From NCBI GenBank assembly GCA_963796705.1, contig CAWCMK010000001.1, forward strand, positions 310,001-374,000: a stretch of DNA of 64,000 nucleotides. Direction: 5' to 3'. Origin of the DNA: VRUE01 sp963796705. GTDB taxonomy: Bacteria > Actinomycetota > Thermoleophilia > Solirubrobacterales > 70-9. The position numbers were made by a program, and so were the translations under genes. The notes below the pieces were generated by a model. The model had not been told where the DNA came from, made no database searches, and saw nothing but the letters and a program-made list of their open reading frames with translations. Of the stretch, positions 34,012 through 44,613 are shown piece by piece; position 1 is the first letter of the stretch; each line of letters starts with the position of its first letter.

Positions 34012-34698
34012 CTACCCGGTCAGATAAGGAGGTGGCGCCAGAGTGCCGAGCCGGCGTTCCTTCTCGGTCTGGGCTCGCCTTGCCTCGGGCTGGCGCAGGT
34101 AGGCGGCCTTGGCGGCGTTTCGTTTGGCCAGGGGAACGGAGTCCTCTCGCCCTGACCAGTACTTCATCAGCGTCGCTTCACTGGGCGGGGTCCTCATCCC
34201 GGTCGCCTTGATGCAGCTCTCCTCATCGCGGAGCGCCTTGTGGAGGATTTCGGCGGCAGCTTCGCGGTGGTTGATTTCAGACATCAGCCTGAGGAGCAGC
34301 TTCTGGCAGGCCTCGCGACGACGGACGTTCGCCGCGCGACGCCGTTTTCCCTGGGAGCGCTGGGCGGCCCTGCGCAATCGCTCCTCGTTTTGCGCGGGAG
34401 CAAGCTCGCCACGCTCGTGAGCGGCGAGCAGCGAGTCGAGCTGATCTGGATCTGTGCCTCTAAGGATCGACGCGAGGGCGGGGCTCTTGCGAAGCTGCCT
34501 CGCGGTCCGCGCCGGGCCGGGGAGCGCCTCGCCGACGATTGTCCTCCGCCCACAGATCCCACACCAAAAGCCCGCCGGTCCTGAAGGGCTCGCGAAGTGG
34601 GCCTGTATCCGAGCCCCCGGCGGTTCGTGCTCTTGCCAGGCGACATCGCGCTCGATCTGAAGCTTGATGTTGTGCCCGCGCAGGTGTTCGCGAATCAC
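34012..34698 (-). CDS. Island protein with CxxC zinc motif, unknown
   Basis: 228 aa from GTG 34698 (no other good start before an upstream stop). Near residue 45 FWCGICGRRT provides a CxxC zinc knuckle; the rest is helical and very rich in Arg/Ala/Glu (RRAAQRSQGKRRRAANVRRR). It ends 41 bp before the excisionase start and is probably co-transcribed with xis-int. It might be a DNA-binding accessory factor of the element. Confidence 0.6.
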   Translation of the reverse strand: MIREHLRGHNIKLQIERDVAWQEHEPPGARIQAHFASPSGPAGFWCGICGRRTIVGEALPGPARTARQLRKSPALASILRGTDPDQLDSLLAAHERGELAPAQNEERLRRAAQRSQGKRRRAANVRRREACQKLLLRLMSEINHREAAAEILHKALRDEESCIKATGMRTPPSEATLMKYWSGREDSVPLAKRNAAKAAYLRQPEARRAQTEKERRLGTLAPPPYLTG

Positions 34699-34880
34699 TT
34701 CCTCAAGCTCTTGGGACAGCTCGCTCGGCGCCGCCAGGTGCTCAGGAAGCCCGAGCCCGGTTGGGGGTTCGGCATGCCTGGCTCTTTCTCGGCCATCGCG
34801 ATCACATTAGGAGGGCGGGCGGCGGTAAGGGGGCTCGCCGGCGACTGGACTTCTCCCCAATCATGTGCGTGCATGGATAC

Positions 34881-35720
34881 ATGTCCATCGAGCCAAAGAC
34901 CGGGCATAGGTCGGCAATAGCCCCGGCAAAGGGGCTCCGGCGCCGCGTCATCTTCGAGCTCGATGCCGAGCAACTGCCACTGCTTGACGGCATACGCGAG
35001 CGCCACGGCTCAACCCGTGCCGGCCTGATCGCCGCGCTTGAAGCCGAGGCGGCCGGGGGCGAGCTGGGCACCCAGCTCGCCGCAGCAAAGGCCCGTGCCG
35101 AGCAAGCAAAGCGGGCGCTTGAGCGCGGCAAGAAGGAGGCGAGCACGGCGAGGCGCAAAGGGGACACCGAGGCCAAGGCGGCCGTGGAGGATCGGAAGGC
35201 GCTGGCGGCCGAGCTAGAGGATCTCCGCCGCCAGCTGGCGGAGGCTGAAGAGGAGGCCCGCCAGAGCGAGGCCGACTATGAGGAGGCGCTTGAGGAATTC
35301 CGCGAGGAGGTCTCCGACTTGGAAGAGCGTGCCGTCGAGTGGCTCTTCTGCGCCCGCTGCGGCGAGTGGGTCTCGGCCGGGGAGTGGATCTGGGAGCCGA
35401 TCGAGGGTGGCGGCCAGTACGCCTACCACGAGCGCTGCGGCGATCATAAGCCAGGCCTCTTGCCCTCCAGCTGGCTCGCCCAGCGCCCAAGCGGCGCGCC
35501 TAACTTACCCGGTAAGAGACCTTTCGCTTCGCCCTGGCTGAGCGCATTTTTGCCCTCGTGCCAAAGCCGAGGCGCAAGAAGAAGCGGCAACCGAAGCAGC
35601 CCGAGAAGCCGCGCAGCGCCCGCTGCGCAATCTGCAAGCGGAGCCTTCCGCCAGCCGGTCGGGCCGGCACGGGCGCTACTGCTCACACGCTTGCCGCCAG
35701 GTCGCCTACCGGCGCCGTAA
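34881..35720 (+). CDS. Ribbon-helix-helix-like, coiled-coil, zinc-knuckle protein
   Basis: ATG 34881 (or 34863). Residues 18-55 (RRRVIFELDAEQLPLLDGI then RAGLIAALEAEA) resemble a DNA-binding ribbon-helix-helix or a similar short dimerisation unit. Residues 60-160 are a long Glu/Ala/Lys coiled coil. At about 160 FCARCGEWVSAGEWIWEP with a later ERCGDHK makes a four-ligand zinc knuckle. The true end is probably near 35500; the remaining 70 residues look out of frame and overlap the next gene. It diverges from the 34012-34698 gene. Confidence 0.6.
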   Translation: MSIEPKTGHRSAIAPAKGLRRRVIFELDAEQLPLLDGIRERHGSTRAGLIAALEAEAAGGELGTQLAAAKARAEQAKRALERGKKEASTARRKGDTEAKAAVEDRKALAAELEDLRRQLAEAEEEARQSEADYEEALEEFREEVSDLEERAVEWLFCARCGEWVSAGEWIWEPIEGGGQYAYHERCGDHKPGLLPSSWLAQRPSGAPNLPGKRPFASPWLSAFLPSCQSRGARRSGNRSSPRSRAAPAAQSASGAFRQPVGPARALLLTRLPPGRLPAP

Positions 35721-35735
35721 GGGGGAGGACATAAG
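35558..35735 (+). pseudogene. Small zinc-finger protein, frameshifted
   Basis: From GTG 35558 the frame reads MPKPRRKKKRQPKQ, then ARCAICKRSLPP; a one-base shift near 35665 restores RYCSHACRQVAYRRRKGED. Together these make the four-Cys/His finger of small phage- and island-borne proteins. It leads directly into the methyltransferase gene. Confidence 0.55.
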
Positions 35736-35744
35736 CGAGGGCTG

Positions 35745-36385
35745 GTGCGGCTCGTGCAGGCCGATGCCCGAAAGTTGCTCGCCACGCTGCCCGATGAGAG
35801 CGTCGATCTGATCATCACCGACCCGCCCTACGTCTTTGAGCGCGGCGATCTGCACTTTCGCAACTGGTTCGAGATGCTGCCCGGTGAGGTCTGGCCCGAG
35901 GTCCTCGTTCAGCTCTATCGCGTCTTGGCCTGGGACCGCCACGCCTACCTCTTCTGCGACTGGCGCACCCAGCGGATCTTCGAAGACGCAGCCGCAGAGG
36001 CAGGCTTTAGCGTGCGACGACCCCTTATTTGGAACAAGTGCTCGATCGGGCTCGGCCATGGCGTCTGGCGTCCGCAGTACGAGTTCATCTGCTTCTTCTC
36101 CAAGGGCTCGCGCCCGGGCAACTCCAAGAGCCTCGGCGATATCCAACCCGCGCACCGCGGCCGCGCGGCTACCCGACCGAGAAGCCGGTGGAGGTGCATC
36201 AAGCAGTTGATCAAGCAGTCGAGCCAACCGGGCGAGCTGGTGCTTGATCCGTTCTGTGCTCGGGGAACGTCGGGCGGGCAGCGAGGAAGCTGGGGCGGCG
36301 AGGGTTGTTGTGTGATGTGGATGCGGGTTTCGCTGCGGGGAGATTGCGTCTCGGTATTGAGAGGCTGAACGCTGCGAAATCGTGA
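35745..36385 (+). pseudogene. DNA methyltransferase (N4/N6 type), frameshifted
   Basis: The first 130 residues are intact: RLVQADARKLLATLPDESV and the catalytic TDPPYVF (motif IV) show an N6-adenine or N4-cytosine methyltransferase. The frame then shifts near 36163 and 36197 (RGYPTEKPVEVH in another frame) and again near 36257, after GELVLDPFC; one added G there gives the SAM-binding motif and the ending RLRLGIERLNAAKS up to 36385. All family motifs remain, so decay is recent or artificial. Orphan island methyltransferase or part of the neighbouring restriction cluster. Confidence 0.8.
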
Positions 36386-36480
36386 CGAATTCGACAGCCA
36401 TCTGTGCTCGCTTCGCTCGCCTCGGGCCGGATAGTCTTCCGAGCGCTGGTGCCGAGAGTGCAATCCGGGAGTCCGAGCGA

Positions 36481-38487
36481 ATGGCCGAGCCGATCAAGAA
36501 TCACGCCGACTTCATCTGGTCGGTGGCCGACCTTCTCCGGGGCGACTACAAGCAGTCCGAATACGGCAAAGTCATCCTCCCGCTCACCGTCATCCGCCGT
36601 CTGGACTGCGTCCTGGAGCCCACCAAGGAGGCTGTCCTCGCGAAATACAAGCAGCTCGCCGGGAAGGTGGAAAACGTCGAGACGCCTCTCCAGATCGTCG
36701 CCGGGCAGCAGTTCTACAACACCAGCCCGCTGACCTTCACCAAGCTCCTCGACGATCCCCCCAACATCGCCGACTCCCTCAACCTCTACATCGGCGGCTT
36801 CTCGGCGGCAGCCAAGGACGTCATCGACAAATTCGATTTCGGGATCCAGGTCGACCGGCTGCGCAAGGCCAATCTCCTCTATCGGGTGATCGGCAAGTTC
36901 GCCGAGATCGACCTTCACCCGGAGGCGGTTCAAACATCGAGATGGGCTACCTCTACGAGGAGCTGATTCGTAAATTCTCCGAGCTCTCCAACGAGACGGC
37001 GGGGGAGCATTTCACGCCGCGTGAGGTCATCCGGCTAATGGTGAACCTGCTGTTCATTGACGATGAGGATGACGTCCTCACGAAACCAGGGATTGTCAAG
37101 ACTCTGTGCGAACCGGCGTGTGGGACCGGCGGCATGCTGTCTGTCGCCGAGGATCACCTTCGCGACCTCAATCCCCAGGCACGTCTTGAGGTCTTCGGTC
37201 AGGAGATAAACGCCGAGACCTACGCCGTCTGCCGGTCGGACATGATGCTCAAGGGCCAGGATGCCTCTCACATCGCCTTCGGCAACTCCTTCTCCGAAGA
37301 CCACCATGAGGGCGAGCGCTTCGACTATCTGCTCGCCAATCCTCCCTTCGGCGTGGAGTGGAAGAAGGTCGAGGCGAGGTCCGGAAGGAGTCGGAAACCG
37401 AGGATTCACTGGGTCGATTCGGTGCGGGACTGCCGCGCATCAACGACGGCTCGTTCCTCTTCCTGCAGCACATGATCGCCAAGATGAAGCCGTCGAGCAA
37501 GGAGGCTCGCGCTGGCAATCGTCTTCAACGGCTCGCCGCTCTTCACGGCGCTGCGGCTCGGGCGGACTCGGAGATCCGCCGCTGGATCATCGAGAACGAC
37601 TGGCTGGAGGCGTCGTTGCCCTTCCCGATCAGCTCTTCTACAACACCGGCATCTCGACCTACTTCTGGGTGGTGACCAACCGAAGGCGCCGAGCGTCGTG
37701 GGAAGATCCAGCTCGTCGATGCCCGCGATGACTACGTGAAGATGCGCAAGTCTCTCGGTGAGAAGCGAAGGAGATTTCCGGCACACAGATTGAGGAGATC
37801 ACCCGCCTGTACGGAGACTTCGAGGAAGGGGAGAAGGTCAAGATCTTCGCAAACGAGGCGTTCGGTTTCTTGCGGATCACGGTGGAGCGGCCGCTGCAGT
37901 TGCGCTGGGAAGTGACGGATGAAACGGCGGCCGCGGTATTGGCGGCTAAACTGATTCAGAAGCTGGACGACGATGTGCGGTCGCGGTCAGTGGCAACCTT
38001 CTGGCGGAACAGCAAGGTGCCCGGTTTGCCACTGAAACAGAGCTTGTCAACGCACTTGGGAATGCCCTAACCGATCTCGGCCTTGCCCGGCCCGCTCAGA
38101 AAGCCGTCTGGTCCGGCCTCGCCGTTCGCGACGAGGACGCGCCTGTAATCAGTGACCGCAAAGGAAATCCGCAGCCAGATCCCGACCTGCGTGACAACGA
38201 GAATGTCCCGCTGCCCGCCGGCGCCAGTTACGTTCAAGGAGCGATCCAACCGAACGAATCGCGACGTTGGAGTATCGGACCGCCATCGATGACTACATGC
38301 GCGACGAGGTGTTTCCGTACGTTCCAGATGCCTGGGTCGACTACGATCGGACCAAAATCGGGTACGAGTTCCGTTGACGCGGCACTTCTACAAGTACGTG
38401 CCGCCGCGGCCCCTGGCGGAGATCGACGCCGAGATCAGAACGCTGGAGGATGAGATTCAGCGGTTGCTGGCTGAGGTCGCAGGGTGA
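36481..38487 (+). pseudogene. hsdM: Type I restriction-modification methyltransferase subunit, multiply frameshifted
   Basis: ATG 36481 begins MAEPIKNHADFIWSVADLL, the usual HsdM helical N-terminus. After a shift at about 36933 (one T lost in a T-run) comes IEMGYLYEELIRKFSE, GEHFTPREVIRLM, the SAM motif EPACGTGGML and the catalytic NPPFG (37340). Further shifts near 37377, 37510, 37545, 37610, 37685, 37765, 37990 and 38250 break the C-terminal half, which nevertheless reads through LPDQLFYNTGISTYFWVVTN to HFYKYVPPRPLAEIDAEI. The size, about 668 codons, suits a long HsdM. Its TGA overlaps the hsdS GTG. Confidence 0.85.
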
Positions 38488-39737
38488 CATCTGGCCGACA
38501 GCGTTCTCAGATTCGGCGTGTCACTCGTTTTGGAGAACGGCGATAGTCTCAGCGATACTGCGCGAAAACACCGGCGAGATCGCTACGTTTACGGTCGTAA
38601 CGGCCAAGTCGGTACGTCATATCAAGTCCAGACTACACGTGGAAATGTCTTCGATCGAAGTCTGGCCAAGGCGTGCCGAAGAGACAGTTTTGCGGTCAGT
38701 GCCCCTTCGCGTTTTCCCGGCGGGAACCGTCGTCTGTAGCTGTAGCTGCACTATGGGCACCACAGCGATCGTCACTAGACCCCTGGTGAGCAAACCAGAC
38801 ATTCATCGGGTTAGTACCGCGATCGGCAGATTTGAGCTCCGAGTTTCTCTACTACGCACTCCAGGGCCGTGGGACCCGCTTGACAGCCACGGCCACCGAG
38901 CGCAATTCAAAGCTATCTCAGTCGAGGAGGAACTTCCGAGCCCTCCCCGCATCCAAACAATCCCCGATCCCGCCATCCAGCGGGCTATTGCCCACTATCT
39001 CGACCGGGAGACGGCGCGGATCGACGCCCTTATTGCGGCAAAGCGTGCGGATCTTAAGTTTGTTCGAGAAGTGTGAAGCAGAGATTCGCCGGGCGATTGG
39101 TCAATCCGGTCTCACGTAGAGCCGGACGTGAGCGACAGTCGCGCTTCGTCGGGTGCTCGGAAAACATCAGACGGCGCAGCGCCTCCGGGTACTCCGCTGG
39201 TAACAGCGTATCGTGACGGTCAGGTCACGCGGCGTGATCGTCCGATGCGCGCTGAAGGCTACACTGAGACGCGGCGCGAGTCGACTCCGGCTACTTGCGT
39301 GGTCTCTGCCGGCGATGTCGTTCTACATGGACTCGTATGGCATTCGCCGGTCGCGGTTGGCATCGTGCAGAGGCGTCTGGTGCATGCAGTCCTGCGTACC
39401 ACGTTCTACGTCGCACTGGAAAATGCTGATCGCTCCACTATTGCCGGGTCGTATGCTCAGAGTACTAGCCGTGACGGGCTACCTCGCTCTGTTCGTCGAC
39501 GAGCAGCACGTGAGCGGGCATGACGACTATGCGCACATTGGGAAGTGATCGGACGCATACGCAGTCCCGGTCGTTCCAATCCATGACCAACGACGCATCG
39601 GCAACGTGCTGCGGACGAGACTCCTGCGTTGCGCCGCGACATATTCAGTAGATCAGATCGCCCTCCTCCAAGAGCGCAGACAAGTCCCGATAACCTCAGC
39701 CGTCACCGGCCAGCTCGACATTCCGGAGGCAGCATGA
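38484..39737 (+). pseudogene. hsdS: Type I restriction-modification specificity subunit, frameshifted
   Basis: GTG 38484 overlaps the hsdM stop as GTGA. Fragments in three frames give the expected order: first target-recognition domain (GDSLSDTARKHRRDRYV, NGQVGTSYQ), central conserved helix (AIQRAIAHYLDRETARIDAL near 38970-39030), second target-recognition domain (39130-39600) and the closing conserved region SAVTGQLDIPEAA. Total length of about 417 codons matches a normal HsdS. The stop TGA overlaps the hsdR ATG (ATGA at 39734-39737). Confidence 0.78.
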
Positions 39738-42724
39738 GTTCGGTCAGCGAGAAGCTTCTGGAGGATGAGATCAGCCGCTTATCTGGTCTCAGCTCGGTGG
39801 CTATCAGGAGTGCAGGATCGGCACAGATCCTGAGTGGCGGCAGGACTACGATGCAGAGGCTCGGGACTGGACACGGGTGAGCTCTTCCAGTTCATCGAAC
39901 CTGACGCAAGGACCGGAGTGGGAGAAGCTGGTCAAGGCCCATGGCGGGCGACGAACACGCTTGCTTATCGGAAATTCACCCAGCGATTGGTGCAGCAGAT
40001 CGACGCGCGGGGCACGGTGGACGTGCTGCGCCTGGAGTGGGCGACCAGGACGTGAGCTCCGCCTGGCGTATTTCAAGCCGGCTTCGGCGTTGCGCCCGAG
40101 CTGGCGCCGAGTACGACGCTAACCGTCTCACCGTGACCCGCCAGCTCCCTACGAGCCCGCCTCGACCAAGACGCTCGACCTCTGCCTGCTCGTCAACGGC
40201 ATCCCCACCGCAACTGCTGAGCTGAAGAACCCTCTGACTAACCAGAACATCGAACATGCGATCAAGCAGTACCGGCGCGATCGCGACCCGCGAAACGTGA
40301 CGCTGGCTCGGCGTGCGCTCGTTCACTTCGCTGTGGACCCGGAACGCGCCGCGATGACGACCAAGCTCGCTGGCGCCGCGACGCGCTTCCTTCCATTCAA
40401 TCTCGGTCATGACCGTGGCGCCGGTAACCCACCGAATCCGAACGGGCACCGCACGGCCTACCTGTGGGAGCGCGTCTGGGCCCGTGACGCCTGGATGGAC
40501 ATCCTGGCGCGGTTCATCCACGTTGAGCGCCCGACGCACGGGAGCGCAGCCAAGCGCAGGGCCGCTGAGCGGGTGATCTTCCCGCGCTTCCACCAGTGGG
40601 ATGCCGTGCTCAAGCTCGAGGCCCACGCTGGGGCCCATGGCGCCGGCGAGAAGTACCTGGTCGAGCACTCGGCCGGCTCGGGCAAGTCCAACACGATCGC
40701 CTGGACCGCGCATCGCATATCGACGCTGCACAACACCGAAGACGAGAAGGTCTTCGACAAGGTGATCGTGATCACCGACCGCGTGATCCTCGACCGCCAG
40801 CTCCAGGACACGATCTACCAGTTCGAGCATGCGCGGGGAGTGGTCGTCAAGATCGACAAGGACGCGGCGCAGCTCGCCGACGCACTCGCCGGGGAGCAGG
40901 CTCGGATCATCATCACGACGCTTCAGAAGTTCCCGTTTGTGCTCGACAAGGTCGGCGCGCTGCCCAGCCGGCGCTACGCGGTAATCGTCGACGAGGCGCA
41001 CTCATCCCAGGGCGGGGAGGCGGCCAAGGACCTGCGCCTCGCCCTCGGCGCCACCGACGAGCAGGAGCTCATCGCGGCCGAGGCGGAGGACGCTGGCCTC
41101 GTCACGCGGCCATCGACCCGGTCGAGGAGGCGCTGGCCAAGGCTGTCGGCGCCCGTGGGCCTCAGTCCAACATCTCGTTCTTCGCCTTTACGGCCACGCC
41201 AAAGGCGCGAACGCTTGAGCTCTTCGGACGCGCGATCCCGAGTCGGGCCTACGAGCCCTTCCACCTCTACTCGATGCGCCAGGCGATCGAGGAGGGCTTC
41301 ATCATGGACGTGCTCGCCAACTACACGACCTACCAGACCTACTGGCGCATCGAGAAGGCCGTGGAGGATGACCCAAGTACGACGCCGAAGGCTCGCCGGG
41401 CGATCGCCCGCTTCGTCTCCCTCCACCCCCAACCTCGCCCAGAAGGCGGAGATCATCGTCGAGCACTTCCGCGCAGCACACGGCCAAGAGATGGGCGGCC
41501 TGGCCAAGGCGATGGTCGTGACCTCCTCCCGCCTGCATGCGGTCCGCTACAAGCAGGAGATCGACAAGTACATCAAGAGAAGGGCTATGACGACTTCGAG
41601 ACGCTAGTCGCCTTCTCGGGCAAGATCGATGACGGCACTGGCTGGCGCTGACCGAGGCCGACATGAACGGCTTCCCGGAGTCGAGACCGCGGAGGTTCGA
41701 GAGCGGCGACTACGGGGTGTTGATCGTGGCCGAGAAGTTCCAGACCGGCTTTGACCAGCCACTGCTGCACACGATGTATGTCGACAAGATCCTGATCGGC
41801 CTCGCCGCGGTCCAGACCCTCTCGCGCCTCAACCGCATCCACCCGTGAAGGAGAGCACGTTCGTCCTTGACTTCCGCAACGAGACCGAGGAGATCGTCGA
41901 GGCCTTCGAGCAGTTCCACGGCCGGACCGTCGCGCCGCCGACCGACCCGAACATCCTCTGGGACACGCGCCGGCGCCTCGATGACTTCGACGTCCTGCGG
42001 CCCGAGGAGATCGAGGCGCGATGCCGCGCTACTGGGCCCGGCAGCATCCGACGAGAAGCCTCGGCGGAGAGTCTATGCGGCGCTCGGTCCGGCGAAGGAG
42101 CGCTTCGAGCGCTCGAAGAGGAGGAGCGCCTGGAGTTCCGCGACGCGCTGAACAGGTTCGTTCGGGCGTATTCGTTCGTCTCCCAGATCGTGGCCTTCAC
42201 CGACACCGCCCTTGAGCGCGACTACGTCTTCTGCCGGGCCCTGTCGCTCTACCTCCGCGGCTCCGGCACGTCGAGCGCCTCGACCTCGGCAACGAGGTTG
42301 AGCTGACCCACCTCCGCCACCAATGACATTCAGCGGGCTGTCGCTCGACCTCCGAGGAGGGCGAGGTCCGCTCGTTCTTCGGCGACGGGAGGGCAGCCAG
42401 CAGGAGCGACCTAGAGCACCTCTCGAGCATCGTCGAGGTGCTCAACGATCGCTTCGGAACGGATCTCACCGACGTCGACAAACTGCTCTTCGACCAGTTC
42501 GAGGAGACCTGGGTCGCCGACGGCGAGCTCTCCGATCAGGCCAAGAACAACACGATCGACAACTTCAGGCTCGTCTTCGACCGCAAGTTCCTGCGGACGA
42601 TCGTCACCCGGATGGATGACAACGACGAGATCTACAAGAGGATCCTCGACGACGAGGATTTCCGGCGACGATCGGGGAGTTCTATCTCCGAAAGGTCTAT
42701 GAGCGGCTGCGCGAGGCGGCCTAG
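39734..42724 (+). pseudogene. hsdR: Type I restriction-modification endonuclease/translocase subunit, frameshifted
   Basis: The N-terminal nuclease part is scattered over frames (KTLDLCLLVNGIPTATAELK near 40170-40220 has the Glu-x-Lys of the PD-(D/E)XK site). Residues in the 40297-41100 frame are intact: the Walker A EHSAGSGKSNT, and the DEAH box in VIVDEAHSSQG. Later fragments include FFAFTATPKARTLELFG, FQTGFDQPLLHTMYVDK and LSRLNRIHP. The end FYLRKVYERLREAA is reached at 42724 only after restoring one G near 42671. The overall length of about 996 codons is normal. Confidence 0.85.
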
Positions 42725-42911
42725 ATTGCCAACTGCATTACCGCCAGCTCGCGCTACATAAGTCGGCGTTATCGAGCGTTTGGGCGCGGCGGTGTCGGTG
42801 CCCGCCGCTCAGCCAGCTGGTCCATTGCGAACGAGGGGGGCTGCCTAGGACGGGGTGGCGGCAGGCGGCTAGGAGTTGCGTCGATATTCCATCCGGCCTA
42901 CCCTGATTCGC

Positions 42912-43547
42912 ATGAGGCGCACATTACGGGGGGTGTTTGTCTTGCTCTTGGGGCTGCTCCTCGCGGCTCCGCCCGCCGACGCCGTGCCGATGCCGGCGCC
43001 CCCGCATGCTACGGCCCCTTCATTCGAATATCTATGGCCTCCCAATCGGGGCCAGGTTGTCGTTACTGCTCCCAGCGAAGACGGCGAAGTGTCCTTCGCT
43101 TGCCCAAACTGGATTATTCAAGGCGGCGGCGTCGGCAATTGGGGCGACTACTCGGTCAATTACACGACGAGCCCGGATCTCAACGCTGAAGGCGAACTCG
43201 CGAGTCCTTCGAGTATTGGCGTTGCCAGGGCGTCGCCGATGAATGCGGGCGAAACCTTGTGCGCGGCCCGTTTCGCGAGCCGCTATGCATCCAAGATCGG
43301 AACCTACTACTGGCAGGTGACGCGAACCAATTGCCTTGCGCCGGAATGCAGCGAAGGCAAAGGGCCCGTCTGGCGCTTTGAAGTCGTCAACGCGCTTAGC
43401 TTTGAACCGACCGACAACTCGCACGGGTTCGGAGCGCTACGAAGCCGCGAGAAGTGTGAAAGTGCGCAGAGAACACGCCGTAGCTCGACTCAGAGCCAGC
43501 CTCTCCAAGACCCATCCGCGACGAGTTCGCAGACACATTCGAGCTGA
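42912..43547 (+). CDS. Secreted protein of unknown function, probably frameshifted at the C-terminus
   Basis: ATG 42912. The signal peptide (GVFVLLLGLLLAAPPADA) is followed by a domain starting FEYLWPPNRGQVVV with several Cys (SFACPNW, ETLCAARF, NCLAPECSEG) and ending VWRFEV. After GFGALRSRE the frame seems to shift: the neighbouring frame continues ERYEAARSVKVRREHAVA. I recognise no family beyond a similarity of style to other secreted Solirubrobacterales proteins, so this island gene may have been picked up from a related host. Confidence 0.6.
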   Translation: MRRTLRGVFVLLLGLLLAAPPADAVPMPAPPHATAPSFEYLWPPNRGQVVVTAPSEDGEVSFACPNWIIQGGGVGNWGDYSVNYTTSPDLNAEGELASPSSIGVARASPMNAGETLCAARFASRYASKIGTYYWQVTRTNCLAPECSEGKGPVWRFEVVNALSFEPTDNSHGFGALRSREKCESAQRTRRSSTQSQPLQDPSATSSQTHSS

Positions 43548-43963
43548 GCTCAATCGAGCAACTCGAGGCCTGGATGAAGCTAGGGATCAGGTGCATGAAG
43601 TTTGTGGAGGACCCGCGTCTAAAGAACGCAATGCGCGCTAATCGACATCGCCGCGGGATTTGTCGCCTTCCTGCCGCGGCCGCCTATCTGGAGTCCCTTC
43701 GCGGCCCAGAGAGGCGATCCCGCTGCTCTTCATCAAGCTGATTGACAGCTTCATACCCCACAGGCGGGCGAGGCGTGACCTACTCAATGGCGCCCCGCTT
43801 TGCTGATGAGGAGTGGACCATCTAAGAATGCTCTCGGTCAGATGATGGGCCGGCTGGACTCGAGCAAGCGAGCAGCGGTTAGTTAGTCGGACGCCCGAAG
43901 GACTTTCGTCTCGGAATCGAGCAGTCTGGGAACGCTGAGGCGAGACGAAACGGAGTGTTAGGG
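43548..43963. other. Degraded stretch, no intact gene
   Basis: Short open pieces in several frames (for example SSIEQLEAWMKLGIRCMKF at 43545-43600) could be the shifted end of the preceding gene. Beyond 43640 I see nothing coding. Confidence 0.4.
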
Positions 43964-44579
43964 TCAGCCGGGTCGCCCGAGATCCTCGTTTACTCGACAG
44001 GCATCCCTGACCGCCTCCGCAAGCTCCCCGAAACCGACCGGCGCAACGCCGATCCGGTCAAAGAAGGCGAGGCCGGCGCTCGTTTGCCCGCTGCGCAGGA
44101 GCTGGCGATGGGGAACGACCCTGAAAGCCCACTGCTCGTCCTCCAGCGGGTCATAAGCCTCGGGTTTTCGGCATGTCTGCAGGGCAAAGACCCAGGCATC
44201 GACGCGCTCTTCGGGGTCGACGTCACAGTATGCACCTAGTGCTGGGTCCCAGACCTTCGTTGCGCGAACGCTCTTGAAGCTGAAGGAGGGCGCCGACGAT
44301 TTCGCCTGGGTCCAGCTCTGCAGGTAGCCGCTCGCCTTTCCCTCGAGCCGCGCCCCATCTTCTGTGTCGATGTCGTGAGCCGCCCACTCAACCCGGATCG
44401 GCGCTCTTGAGCCCACCGCGAGGCCGCCGGAACTCCGCCAGGTATCCGCGGGCGGTATTCATCCGCAGATCGCCAAGGGCCCAGCGCCAGAACTCGAGCA
44501 CCGTCGGGCCGAAGGAGAAGAGCTCCTCCCCTTTGAGCGAGGGCAGCTCAGATGGTTCGCGAGCCTCATGTTCAGGCAT
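43964..44579 (-). pseudogene. PD-(D/E)XK-like nuclease-fold protein, one frameshift
   Basis: From ATG 44579 the frame reads EFWRWALGDLRMNTARGYLAE; near 44410 one base is lost, after which the second frame gives RVEWAAHDIDTEDGARLEGK, SGYLQSWTQAKSSAPSFSF and VDAWVFALQTCRK up to 43964. The order Glu (RGYLAEF), Asp-Ile-Asp, Glu-x-Lys (LEGK) followed by the SGYLQSW signature matches an uncharacterised restriction-endonuclease-like family. A defence role is inferred from fold and island context. Confidence 0.62.
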
Positions 44580-44613
44580 GTGCCCAAACTAACGCGCGCT
44601 ACCCTCATCGGCT

